From Sweltsa coloradensis (lineage: Eukaryota > Arthropoda > Insecta > Plecoptera > Chloroperlidae): 64,000 bases of DNA. A model generated the notes under the pieces. It was given only the letters and a program-made list of their open reading frames with translations. It had not been told where the DNA came from and did not search any database. Made by a program: the position numbers and the translations under genes. Position 1 is the first letter of the stretch. Each line of letters begins with the position of its first letter. Positions 60,301 through 64,000 of this stretch are shown piece after piece. The stretch spans positions 1 to 64,000 of the forward strand of contig JAMZAV010000026.1 in the NCBI GenBank assembly GCA_024449915.1, written 5' to 3'.

Positions 60301-60538
60301 TTCAACCACTTCAAAATCTACCGCACTCAGTTTTCTCTTTTTCTTTGCTTTTTCAATATCGTTTAGAGCAAAGCTTTTTTTATTTCTTTTCAACTTTCCA
60401 TGATCTTCGTCTCCTAGTATCATCGGACTAGAGGCTTCATTACTATTTGTGTTTGACTTCAATTTAGTTTTCTTCTTCTTTTTTGTAACGTTAGAATCAA
60501 CAGCAATCGTTTGCTTCTTATACTTTTTCATTATCTTC
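30462..60538 (-). CDS. PDCD11: RRP5/PDCD11 homologue, C-terminal half (9 exons, 5' part outside window)
   Basis: RRP5 is a nucleolar RNA-binding scaffold needed for early pre-rRNA cleavages in both the small- and large-subunit pathways. The family has a long array of S1 domains, a charged linker and C-terminal HAT repeats. Nine minus-strand exons join in phase without a stop and give 658 residues ending at the TGA at 30464-30462. Residues 1-349 are a Lys/Ser/Asn-rich linker. From about residue 390 ([12 protein letters not shown]) to 658 the protein follows the PDCD11 HAT region through [34 protein letters not shown] and the final LDYVEA segment. Seven of the eight introns have GT-AG ends and one has GC-AG. 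The S1 array was not found. The first exon has an acceptor-like site just before it, so earlier exons are expected to the right of the window. The identification is firm for the HAT part; the 5' structure is open. Confidence 0.93.
30758..31269 (-). mobile_element. Helentron-like non-autonomous element, copy 3 (subfamily A)
   Basis: On the minus strand it starts TTGGATGAGCGAAGCGAAG and ends TCATCCATCAACGCGACGGG followed by TTTCCTAG. It has many single-base deletions relative to copies 1 and 2. It lies 124 bp upstream of the last-exon acceptor. Confidence 0.62.
31435..31590 (+). mobile_element. tRNA-derived SINE, S1-like, diverged
   Basis: AGGAGGTCGTCGGTTCGATG, then GGCAATCCTGACTACAGGTT, ACGAGTCCTACTAACAGCC, in the S1 order. 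Confidence 0.45.
31752..32165 (+). repeat. Unknown repeat family X, long copy
   Basis: TTTATTTGGATTAAGGACGC, CATGCTGGTCAGAACCAGCC, GTTCTCACGTCGCGGTCGTC, GCTCGCCTCTAGT, TTTTACGATTAGC.GAGCCATG and GGGCCAATTCTACCCCG. The same series occurs in reverse at 33720-34010. It has no coding signature, only GC-rich simple phrases. Confidence 0.7.
32166..33220. other. Intronic DNA, nothing recognised
   Basis: No repeat shared with the rest of the window and no plausible exon was seen. Confidence 0.35.
33225..33500. other. CpG-rich patch inside the large intron
   Basis: CG dinucleotides are dense (for example GGTCGCGCCGCCGACAAACG and GACTGCGCCGGGCGTCGAAC) in an otherwise AT-rich intron. It lies between the two inverted family-X copies. 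It could be an alternative promoter or simply a relic of an unmethylated repeat. No start or exon is evident. Confidence 0.3.
33720..34010 (-). repeat. Unknown repeat family X, inverted copy
   Basis: The reverse complement matches 31830-32115: GGCTGG..CAGAACC, GAACCCCCCTT, GACCGCGACGTGAG, AGGCGAGCTC and CGGGGTAGAATTGGCCCAGA. Confidence 0.7.
34011..36430. other. Intronic DNA with minor repeats
   Basis: A G-rich tract (35340-35356) and a short S1-like SINE scrap (35872-35900, TTCAGTCAGGATTGCCGGTG) are present. A CpG-rich stretch with open frames (35880-36250) has no recognisable product. Confidence 0.35.
36440..36451. repeat. Poly(G) tract
   Basis: Twelve consecutive G. Confidence 0.95.
36614..36705 (+). 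repeat. Short direct duplication
   Basis: ACGTGGAAAAACATTTCTTA, GACTATAAACC is repeated about 54 bp later with one difference. Confidence 0.8.
36775..37330. repeat. Simple-repeat cluster: (GT)n, (GA)n, poly(G)
   Basis: (GT)n at 36777-36798, (GA)n at 37106-37122 and about 20 G at 37200-37219. The intervening sequence is CpG-rich and contains tRNA-like phrases (GGGTTCGATTCC near 37053). The open frames here are products of simple sequence. Confidence 0.7.
37438..37448. repeat. Poly(G) tract
   Basis: Eleven consecutive G followed by AGGAAGAGGAGAGAGAGAGA. Confidence 0.95.
38080..38834 (+). mobile_element. Helentron-like non-autonomous element, copy 4 (subfamily B)
   Basis: Starts GGATGAGCGTAGCCAGCGAA and ends TACGCTCATCCAACAACACG, GCGGGACTTAAGCGTTTTCC, TAG|T. 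The interior carries a phrase (GCGCAATCGAAAAATTATTT, CTCATGAAAATCG, ACACCTACATGCTTTATCCG) repeated about three times. It is collinear with copy 5, and its 3' end is shared with subfamily A. Confidence 0.68.
38845..38930 (+). tRNA. tRNA-like sequence, SINE head
   Basis: CTCGGTGGTCTAGTTGGCTA, AGGCGCCTACCTGGAATGTG, GGAGACTCGGGTTCGAACCC, CGACAGGGATGG. Boxes A and B are clear. The near-identical module at 23466-23545 and the following TTTTTTAACTGCTGAATTG show it is a dispersed SINE, not a single-copy tRNA gene. It begins about 11 bp after the Helentron-like end. Confidence 0.5.
39010..41380. other. Intronic DNA, largely unclassified
   Basis: 39530-39740 repeats part of 18690-18950. 39778-39820 carries a SINE body scrap (GGATTTTTTAAATTTCTGGA). 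Nothing else is recognised. Confidence 0.4.
41385..41587 (+). mobile_element. Non-LTR retrotransposon 3' coding relic
   Basis: The plus-strand frame reads [20 protein letters not shown] and on to [11 protein letters not shown], like the basic C-terminal end of LINE reverse transcriptases (pattern: R.PKR.YE, then a GR..R...W segment). It stops at the hAT insertion at 41596. No reverse transcriptase core is present. Confidence 0.45.
41596..42595. mobile_element. hAT-like non-autonomous element, 1000 bp
   Basis: The termini CAGTGTTGTTAAAGCTACTT and the reverse of CTGTGTTGTTAAGTAGCGC form inverted repeats. The flanking 8-mers ACAAATTC (41588-41595) and ACGAATTC (42596-42603) are a 7/8 target duplication. 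CAGTG ends with 8-bp duplications fit the hAT superfamily. GTAGC/GCTAC phrases fill both subterminal regions. No transposase is seen. Confidence 0.8.
43110..43560 (+). mobile_element. Non-LTR retrotransposon C-terminal relic
   Basis: With frame shifts the plus strand reads a basic, Trp- and Glu-rich tail and then [12 protein letters not shown], similar in style to the ends of LINE ORFs. The 187-codon open frame on the other strand is its antisense shadow. Confidence 0.45.
43600..43860 (+). mobile_element. Second non-LTR retrotransposon C-terminal relic
   Basis: The plus strand reads a [20 protein letters not shown] pattern, then [13 protein letters not shown], a typical LINE C-terminal tail. 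It is preceded by TTTTTTTTTTGTATTTAG, which looks like a splice acceptor but is probably chance. Confidence 0.5.
44368..45186. mobile_element. hAT-like non-autonomous element, 0.8 kb
   Basis: Termini CAGGGCTGCTGTTTTAACGG and, inverted, CAGGGCTGCCACTGACATTT. Flanks share TACTAC (44361 and 45187). Subterminal ACGGATA/CGGATTTT phrases occur at both ends. No transposase frame. Confidence 0.7.
45484..45690 (+). repeat. Dispersed repeat, pair with 56085-56285
   Basis: CAGAAGCGCTGCAAG, TTCACAGTCTGCCCCTT, GAGACAGCTAAATCACAACC, ATGCGCAAGGCGAGC and AACTTTGCTGATTGTTTAAA recur inverted at 56085-56285. A GGGAGACCGT phrase at its start is also found at 49510 and 55889, which suggests a LINE 3' region. Confidence 0.7.
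45733..45910 (+). repeat. Repeat related to 20740-20915 (inverted)
   Basis: GAGGGAGCGGAGCGACCGAG, TCTGTCTGTCTGT, AATCAGCCGAACCGCTGAAC, GAAATTTTAAACAGAC. The last three parts have inverted counterparts at 20740-20915. Confidence 0.5.
46008..46080 (+). tRNA. tRNA-like sequence, probably SINE-derived
   Basis: TGGCTTGCATGGCCTATTGG, TAAGCATTTAGTCTACCGCA and GGGGTTCGATACCCG give A- and B-box-like elements, followed by a T-run. The cloverleaf is incomplete. Confidence 0.35.
46232..46409. mobile_element. Palindromic element with 55-59 bp arms ending CTAG
   Basis: Left arm 46232-46286 (CTAGGGAAACGCCTAAGTCG, TTGTTAAACGAGTGAGTGAG, CC..GTGCTGAGTAC) and right arm 46351-46409 are complementary except for one extra GTGA unit and a few substitutions. 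Its ends (AAACGCC..AAGTC next to CTAG) resemble the 3' terminus of the Helentron-like family (CTAGGAAAACGCTTAAGTC). The 64-base centre has a phrase like family X (AGGGGAGGAAAGGGG). Confidence 0.8.
46410..47250. other. Intronic DNA, nothing recognised
   Basis: The open frame of 148 codons on the minus strand (46683-47129) is AT-rich, Phe/Val-rich and has no domain I can recognise. Confidence 0.35.
47253..48019 (+). mobile_element. Helentron-like non-autonomous element, copy 5 (subfamily B)
   Basis: TTGGATGAGCGTAGCGAGCG at the 5' end. The 3' end is ACGCTCATCCAACAACGCGG, CGGGACTTAAGCGTTTTCCT, GG|T. The terminal CTGG fits the CTRR rule. The stem AACGC/GCGTT is intact. It is collinear with copy 4 throughout. 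Confidence 0.7.
48290..48362 (-). tRNA. tRNA-Thr(UGU)-like sequence, possible pseudogene
   Basis: 73 bases with six of seven acceptor pairs (GTCGCAG with CTGCGAA), an anticodon loop TTTGTAA that would read UGU, and a B box GGTTCGAGTCC. A T6 run follows within about 10 bases, as a Pol III terminator would. The T-arm has what looks like one extra C and the D-arm is weak, so it may be a decayed copy. No second copy is visible in the window. Confidence 0.35.
48363..49440. other. Intronic DNA, nothing recognised
   Basis: AT-rich with a 17-base A run near 49108. Confidence 0.35.
49445..50960 (-). mobile_element. Non-LTR retrotransposon 5' part: AP-type endonuclease, frameshifted (RTE/BovB-like)
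   Basis: Two minus-strand frames cover one endonuclease domain. 50816-50274 reads [52 protein letters not shown] and [10 protein letters not shown]. 50314-49690 continues in another frame with [10 protein letters not shown], a D-YI motif in VIDYIIT, and the catalytic-type SDHRLL. These are the ordered motifs of apurinic endonucleases in RTE-like elements, the source of many genes misnamed craniofacial development protein 2. The reading frame shifts once near 50290-50315. The reverse transcriptase is absent: after AAWKAKE (about 49690) the sequence passes to a 3' region (GGGAGACCGTATGGCAGAAA) shared with 55889. It is therefore an internally deleted, dead copy in the RRP5 intron. Confidence 0.8.
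51250..51415 (-). CDS. PDCD11: RRP5 exon: HAT repeats with [11 protein letters not shown] motif
   Basis: A 166-base exon entered after one base and left after two bases of a codon (junction AGG, Arg). It reads [20 protein letters not shown] and then [20 protein letters not shown]. The YPKR.DVWSVY.DM segment is the hallmark of the RRP5 C-terminal HAT repeats. The acceptor is cgttgttgcag and the donor AAG|GTAAGC. The next exon is 20.6 kb away. Confidence 0.96.
51731..51884 (-). CDS. PDCD11: RRP5 exon: HAT repeats
   Basis: A 154-base exon entered in phase 0 and left after one base (junction codon CAC, His). It reads [20 protein letters not shown] and then [20 protein letters not shown], ending LEKKE. 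The W.....Y......ARALL.RAL pattern is a HAT repeat. The acceptor is gtatttttag and the donor GAAC|GTAAGT. The codon completed across the intron gives [15 protein letters not shown], matching the conserved KEHV region of animal homologues. Confidence 0.95.
52565..53303. mobile_element. Foldback element in RRP5 intron, left arm split by a SINE
   Basis: The left arm 52565-53035 (without the SINE at 52690-52950 and one target-duplication copy) and the right arm about 53098-53303 are inverted copies. Shared blocks include GAACATACAACAAACAGAAT, TAATAAACCCTACTAT, GTACAACGCTCTGG, AATTTTTC-type and TTCACGAGACA. The central spacer is about 60 bp. No coding capacity. Confidence 0.85.
52690..52950 (-). 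mobile_element. tRNA-derived SINE, family S1, with 12-bp target duplication
   Basis: TATAATGCACAA flanks both ends exactly (52678-52689 and 52951-52962). On the minus strand: tRNA-like head (GACAGTGTTGGCTCGGGCGC, GACTCTGATTCGGGAGGTCC, GGGTTTGAGTCCCG), body (CCGAGGTTTTCCTCAGTCG, GCGAATGCAAGGGATTGAGT, CCTCTTAAACAGTCCTCGGA), 3' block (GTTCACCTGAAGAGGGGC) and an A-rich tail. This is the reference copy for the family in this window. Confidence 0.88.
53868..53969 (-). CDS. PDCD11: RRP5 exon: HAT repeat segment
   Basis: A 102-base exon (34 codons, phase 0 at both ends) reading [20 protein letters not shown] and then [14 protein letters not shown]. It continues the HAT array with the usual helix-turn-helix spacing. 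The acceptor is tatcttgcag and the donor CAG|GTAAAT. The junction GTH/ESMQ is collinear with the family. Confidence 0.93.
54175..54303 (-). CDS. PDCD11: RRP5 exon: HAT repeat with the [10 protein letters not shown] motif
   Basis: These 129 bases (43 codons, phase 0 at both ends) read [20 protein letters not shown] and then [20 protein letters not shown]. This is the best conserved part of the RRP5 HAT domain. HAT repeats are paired helices that hold the protein in the early pre-ribosome. Acceptor gttgttttcag and donor CAT|GTAAGC are both good. The exon joins the previous one at HIQ/ATE, exactly where the family alignment requires. Confidence 0.95.
54304..54787 (-). other. GC-AG intron of RRP5
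   Basis: Frame and homology require the upstream exon to end at ...YMAYHIQ (CAG). The next bases are GCGAGT. The acceptor is gttgttttcag before ATEIEKAR. Apart from the C at position +2 the donor matches the consensus well, which is typical of GC-AG introns. Confidence 0.8.
54788..54994 (-). CDS. PDCD11: RRP5 exon: basic coiled segment and start of HAT repeats
   Basis: This 207-base exon (69 codons, phase 0 at both ends) begins [20 protein letters not shown], a charged helical stretch. It continues with [20 protein letters not shown] and then [17 protein letters not shown], the first HAT helix. The [11 protein letters not shown] and WLQYMA.H motifs are characteristic of animal PDCD11. The acceptor is gcttgaacag. 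At the donor side, keeping homology and frame requires CAG|GCGAGT, a GC donor. The nearest GT, four bases downstream, would shift the frame. Confidence 0.92.
55377..55609 (-). CDS. PDCD11: RRP5 exon: Lys-rich start, acidic Ser/Asp stretch, proline-rich linker
   Basis: This 233-base exon is entered after one base of a codon and left in phase 0. It opens with [14 protein letters not shown], the same Asn-x-Thr-Lys(n) start as the linker exon before it. It then has an acidic run (ADSDSDSD), a neutral segment ([18 protein letters not shown]) and a second acidic stretch ([11 protein letters not shown]). Basic followed by acidic Ser-rich stretches are typical of nucleolar linkers and of CK2 sites. 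The donor chosen is GAG|GTGGGT, which keeps phase with the next exon. A weaker in-phase GT five codons further on (CGA|GTACAG) is an alternative. Confidence 0.82.
55725..55800 (-). repeat. Family-T tail, inverted, in RRP5 intron
   Basis: TATTTATTTATTTAACGTGT, ACCCTATCAGTTATAAAAAC, TGATCGAG. Confidence 0.55.
55885..55978 (+). repeat. LINE 3'-region scrap shared with 49440-49530
   Basis: GGGAGACCGTATGAGAGAAA, GAGGGCGCTGTGA, CACGTTCACTTACCACATAA and TGTGCTTAG match the reverse complement of 49447-49525. Confidence 0.65.
56085..56285 (-). repeat. Dispersed repeat, inverted partner of 45484-45690
   Basis: Inverse of the blocks listed for 45484-45690, with one insertion between the AGTCTACCCC and CTGTCTCACT parts. 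Confidence 0.7.
56921..57163 (-). CDS. PDCD11: RRP5 exon: second Lys-rich linker unit
   Basis: This 243-base exon is entered after one base of a codon (junction codon AAT, Asn) and left after one base, at ACAA|GTAAGT, the same donor and phase as the exon before it. It starts [10 protein letters not shown] and ends NDSSVDSIT. It aligns along its length with the last third of the 59967-60538 exon. The acceptor is ttctttctag. A hAT element begins only 41 bp upstream of this acceptor, so any branch point must lie in those 41 bases or inside the element. The unit has no known fold and is predicted to be disordered. Confidence 0.8.
57205..58164. mobile_element. hAT-like non-autonomous element next to an RRP5 splice acceptor
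   Basis: GTTTTAAT flanks both ends exactly (57197-57204 and 58165-58172). Termini TAGGACTGTGCGAG and, inverted, TAGGGCTGTGCGAG. Subterminal GAGC/GCTC-rich phrases (GCTCGGCTCG) occur at both ends. An (AAAT)n tract is at 57309-57348. Eight-base duplication and TAGGG-type ends fit hAT. No transposase frame. Confidence 0.85.
58267..58288. repeat. (ATTTC)n, tail of the LINE at 58289-58996
   Basis: Four ATTTC units. On the minus strand they form a (GAAAT)n tail directly after the LINE 3' region, as short tandem tails do in several LINE clades. Confidence 0.8.
58289..58996 (-). mobile_element. Non-LTR retrotransposon 3' end (CR1/Jockey-like), 5'-truncated
   Basis: The minus-strand frame 58991-58494 is open for 166 codons and holds the C-terminal end of a LINE reverse transcriptase protein: [29 protein letters not shown], the LHILTL..E segment, [20 protein letters not shown] and FYSLEEFL. 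The W(G).S..A.RIFI.QK.A.R and LYN.LP patterns are typical of CR1/Jockey-type elements. The catalytic core is missing, as in 5'-truncated insertions. The frame has no stops, so the insertion is fairly young. It lies in the RRP5 intron 57164-59966. Confidence 0.8.
59745..59800 (-). repeat. Family-T tail, inverted, in RRP5 intron
   Basis: TTTATTTATTTAAAACATAA, TCCAATTCAGTTAAAAACTG, ATTTACAAAGGAGGAC. Confidence 0.65.
59967..60538 (-). CDS. PDCD11: RRP5 exon: Lys/Ser-rich nucleolar linker, first exon visible
   Basis: This 572-base exon is entered with one base of a split codon and left after one base, at the donor ACAA|GTAAGT. Its 190 full codons are rich in Lys, Ser and Asn, with many basic clusters such as KKKKKTK and KKRKKN, as expected for a nucleolar linker. 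The 5' boundary is called at a strong acceptor (ccatccacag) at 60544-60539. In-frame codons upstream of it contain no ATG, while an ATG four codons in (K-I-M-K-K) could be an alternative start. Its C-terminal third resembles the whole of the next exon (shared NSS.EI.S, ND..F, V.SVTN and basic runs), which suggests exon duplication. The protein homology of this linker is low, so the call rests on frame, splice sites and composition. Confidence 0.75.
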
Positions 60539-60544
60539 CTGTGG

Positions 60545-61655
60545 ATGGGATGAATGTGTACTACCAAATTTTAATAGGCCTACTACACACACGTTTGTAG
60601 GCCTTCTATGATCTTGATTTTTTTCCAATAGCTGAGCAATGAACCTGAAATGAAGTTAGATTAATTGTATAATATGTTTATAAGCACAGTATAAAAAGTC
60701 ATAGGCCGAGCAGCGAAACTTGGCCCAATTTCCATCGGCATCCTCATGCGAGCGCAGCTACGGTAGCCCTGGCAGTCTGTTAGTGGAATTACCTCTCAAT
60801 GGTGGCGAGTTGTCAGTAATAATATGCCACTAGGTCTAGTGGAAACTATCCAGAGATGTTGTTTTCTCATTTCCCAAGGATCTGTAGGTCTATTTGCTTC
60901 CAAATTGAAACACTAAATTAATATAAGACATTTTTCTACATGGCTTTCTGTGTAATGATGTGCGTTCTGGTGGAAATTTGTTAGGAACCAAATGGGCTAA
61001 TTTGCCGAGAAGTGATCAAACCATATAAAAATGGTGTACTTTGATTACCCTACCTAGTAGCATGAGGAAATTTTTACTTGAGGGTGATGGTTGGGTGGTG
61101 CAATTAGATTGGTATACCGTAGTTGATACTAGGATAACTTCCTGCTACCGAATCCAGGTATTTGCGGGAAAGATACTTAGTACTTGATTGCAACTTTGAA
61201 AGGAAACAAACCAGATGTAGTGGTTGAAGTTTGTAGGGGGCACATTTGAGCGTGGGCAGTGCTGCCATATATTGCTCGGACCTCTACCAGATGAGTGTGT
61301 GAAGATGTGTTTGAAAAGAAGATTGCCGCAAAATATGGCAACATGCACCTGCTATTCAGGTCAGAAGCAATTCAAATTGGGGTGGTAAGAAGGTCCTTAA
61401 CGAGGGTGCAAGCGCGCTGGGATTGGCTTCCCTCTCCCCCCTCGCCAGAGCCCACAGTTTACCATGAGCGACACGGATTTTGCCATGTGCTCGCTTTTTT
61501 CAAATGAACCAGGCAGATAAACCCCACCCATACAGTAAAGTAATTTCCATTTGGTTCCTTTTAAAGGTGACAGGAAGTATAGGTCCTAGGCCTGGCCCCA
61601 CCTAATCTTTAACACAGATACCGGTAATAGACTAGTTTAGGGGTGACACCCTACA
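60545..61655. other. Upstream flank or next RRP5 intron, no exon recognised
   Basis: No S1-like coding segment was found on the minus strand. If the acceptor at 60539 is real, this is intron. If the ATG at 60529 is the start, it would contain the promoter. AGGCCTA motifs recur. Confidence 0.4.
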
Positions 61656-61661
61656 CTGCAC

Positions 61662-62147
61662 CAGTCTTGGGGAGGACTCTTTTTCAGGAACTTTTGTGGG
61701 AACGCGTTCCTTTTCTTGGATCAGGAACTTGTAACGTTAAAGTTACTATTTCGTGGGAACTTGGAACGAATTTAACGTTCCTTTATAAGTTCCTTTCGCC
61801 GTCGTAATCCCGTCGAATTCCAGTGCCTGATATCGTAAACTGCAGTATGAAAAATATCAATGTGACATCTTGTGTTTTCGAAAATGGCGCCACCTTCGTC
61901 AGATGGCCTGGGACTCACTTTCATAAATAAGAAAGAGTAGGTAATGATAAATTAACTCATTTCACATTATTGTTTAAATCAGTGATGGTATAGGCCTAGG
62001 CCTAAGGAACATGAAAGGAACCAAGTTCCTTTTGAGGAATGAGGAACTTTTTTATTGAAAAGGAACGAGGAATGTCTCAGTACCTTTTTAAGCAGAAGTA
62101 ACTTAACTTTTCAAAGTTCCTTTTTTGGGGGAACGTGCCCAAGACTG
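61662..62147. mobile_element. hAT-like MITE, 486 bp, perfect 8-bp target duplication
   Basis: CACTGCAC at 61654-61661 and 62148-62155. Termini CAGTCTTGGG and CCCAAGACTG are exact inverse. The interior is full of GGAAC/GTTCC phrases and shares TTTTCGAAAATGGCGCCA and GATATCGTAAAC with the decayed copy at 5226-5708. Confidence 0.9.
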
Positions 62148-62169
62148 CACTGCACATCTAGTGTATCTA

Positions 62170-62910
62170 TTATCTGTGCTTTAAGGATAGCCTAGATCAC
62201 ATAGGTATGGTAGGCCTAGTGTGTGACATAGGCTTACACTAAGAGCCTCGGCTCCTAGTAGTATTGTACATGCCGTCTACGAAAAACAGGCATTACTGTG
62301 TGCTAGAGCTACTGGTAATGCTAATGGCATTGGACTTTCTGTTCTGCTAGGCAGATGAACTATAAACCTTAGCGCCTAGATCCGAGGAGAAGTCCATGCA
62401 TCCCGGTTCCCAATGTCTGCTAGATGGTAGCTTGTAGGCCTAGGACTAGTGTAGCCTAGGGATAGGGCCTAGCCCTTGACATGGAGTCATGTAGGGCCTA
62501 AACAATCGCTTTGCATCAAGTCATGGCCTAGGCCTACGTAGGTCAAAAAACTGGTCCATACCAACCGAAAGTGCCCATAGGCCTACACCGTAGGCGTAGG
62601 CCTAGCACGGTGTTACTTGGCTAAAAAAGCTGCAATGGGTCTAGCCTAGAGACTTAGGCCAGGAATGTGATGTCATGATCATGTTGGACCAATAGGCCTA
62701 CTGTTTAGGCCTGTAGGGTTTAGGCTAGGGCTTCTCGGAGCCACCAACCTCAGACAAGGCCTAGGGCTAGGCCTAGCTAGCCTAGCCTAGGGTTTCTCGT
62801 CAACCATGAGAGATAGAGCGAAACCGTTAGGTATTTGGTATCACTACGGTCCCCTCCTCAAACCTAGGCCTAGCCTAGCCTAGGCCTAGGCTAGGGCCTA
62901 CGCGCAACAG
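62170..62910. repeat. AGGCCTA-rich block
   Basis: The phrases TAGGCCTA, CCTAGG and GGCCTAG recur dozens of times without a fixed period, often as self-complementary strings such as CCTAGGCCTAGG near 62880. The motif is scattered elsewhere in the window but is dense only here. Confidence 0.8.
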
Positions 62911-63524
62911 GCTGAGCTCAAATCTCAAAATTATGCACTTAACAGGAATCATTCAACATGTGATCATACTTACTAGTGACTGTGGTCAAATTAGGAATAG
63001 GTCTCCAATTAAAATGGACTAGGTTTTAGTTAAAACGGTGTTGAGAAAGTATTTTAAAACAAAGTTTAGGCCTATTCGTTGACATGTGTAGAGCACATTG
63101 GGGAACAACAACATGGAAGCTAATCACTGCAACTGGATTCCATTTGATTTTCTTCAAGGTCTCCTGAATCAATGTGCAAACGCAATTATGGCGGTATTTT
63201 TAAACTGAAACTTTTTTTGCAGTTTTCTTTTGCTCTCTACTGGATGAACATATTTTATTATTTATTATTATTACTATTTTTTTATTTTTTTTATCACGGT
63301 TAAAATTTCTGGAAACTCTTGAAATATAACCGCTAAAATATAAAGCTGGACACGTTTCCAATCACGTTCCGCTTCCAACACCATGATCAAATCATGGATT
63401 TTAAATATGACTGCTGAAAAGAGAAACTCCAAGATTATGATGATGTTTTTTGTTGCTTAACGTCTCTATTAATGCACTAAGGCTATTGGAGATGATGATA
63501 GATGACAATGAAGGACAATTACAA

Positions 63525-63605
63525 AAACCCATACCTTATACAGGATTCGAACCCATGTCCTCATACACCTAACGCTGCTTTATCTTTTAGATTAACGTAG
63601 TTAAT
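63525..63605 (-). mobile_element. tRNA-like SINE head
   Basis: Minus strand: CGTTAATCTAAAAGATAAAG, CAGCGTTAGGTGTATGAGGA, CATGGGTTCGAATCCTG. It has the B box and a weak A box. Confidence 0.4.
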
Positions 63606-63867
63606 ATGATCAAGGTTCTCTACATACACCCATACCCTTTGGACCAGCACCCTAATCAATCACACAATATGTACCACCCTGGACTGCCTCCACGATTATT
63701 GTAGACTTGTAGTAACTAGCGCTACTTTCTTGTAAATCCATAATTGATTCAATCTACACACACACATCCTCGACACATTCAATGAATACTTATTAAAAGT
63801 TCTTACTTCACACTTTTAGTTTTGACAGTCTTTGGCAAGTTCCTTTTACTTGCTAATAGTAATACCA

Positions 63868-63925
63868 CTGCCTCCTAGATGTTGCTCGTGGCTCCTCGTA
63901 GCCACGAGCAACATCTAGGAGGCAG
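63868..63925. repeat. Perfect 26-bp-stem hairpin
   Basis: CTGCCTCCTAGATGTTGCTC, GTGGCT, a six-base CCTCGT loop and the exact reverse complement. AGTAATAC lies just outside both arms (63858 and 63928), with a few extra bases. Confidence 0.92.
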
Positions 63926-64000
63926 CGAGTAATACTACACTTTGCTTTGTCAAAATAGTGAAGTTCCCATTCCTCTTCAAAAGAAGAAACTTCATGTTCC

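Noticed and set aside
60539..60567. Extension of the RRP5 linker exon upstream to 60567 (VVHIHPIHR)
   Set aside because: It has no ATG and crosses a strong acceptor; more likely intron.

Overview
The window looks like nuclear DNA of an invertebrate animal, possibly an arthropod. It is AT-rich, with interspersed repeats at every scale, tRNA-derived SINEs, non-LTR retrotransposon relics, hAT-type MITEs and Helentron-like elements. The only host gene I recognise is split by spliceosomal introns and reads with the standard code. The arthropod guess rests only on the flavour of the retrotransposon ORFs and is weak. There are no bacterial or organellar features.

The host gene is on the minus strand between about 60.5 kb and 30.5 kb. 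It is the C-terminal half of RRP5/PDCD11, the nucleolar rRNA-processing factor. Nine exons (60538-59967, 57163-56921, 55609-55377, 54994-54788, 54303-54175, 53969-53868, 51884-51731, 51415-51250, 30633-30462) join in one frame and give 658 codons plus a stop. The first three encode a Lys/Ser-rich nucleolar linker that appears to be built from duplicated units. The last six encode the HAT (half-a-TPR) repeats. No S1 domain exon was found, and the first visible exon is preceded by an acceptor-like site, so the N-terminal S1 exons probably lie beyond 64000. One intron (54787-54304) appears to have a GC-AG boundary. The last intron (51249-30634) is 20.6 kb.

Layout: 1-30 kb is gene-poor DNA downstream of RRP5, holding SINEs, microsatellites, tandem duplications, Helentron-like copies and a 0.42 kb foldback. 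30.46-30.63 kb is the last RRP5 exon. 30.6-51.2 kb is the giant intron, with two inverted copies of an unknown repeat around a CpG-rich patch, three Helentron-like copies, LINE fragments, two hAT elements, a 178 bp palindrome and an endonuclease-coding LINE fragment. 51.2-60.5 kb is the exon cluster, with a foldback carrying a nested SINE, a hAT element 41 bp from a splice acceptor and a LINE 3' end in its introns. 60.5-64 kb has one hAT MITE with a perfect 8-bp target duplication, a block rich in the AGGCCTA motif and a perfect hairpin.

Repeat families were recognised by comparing copies within the window. Class names (hAT, Helentron, RTE, CR1/Jockey) come from structural hallmarks or remembered family features, not from database searches.
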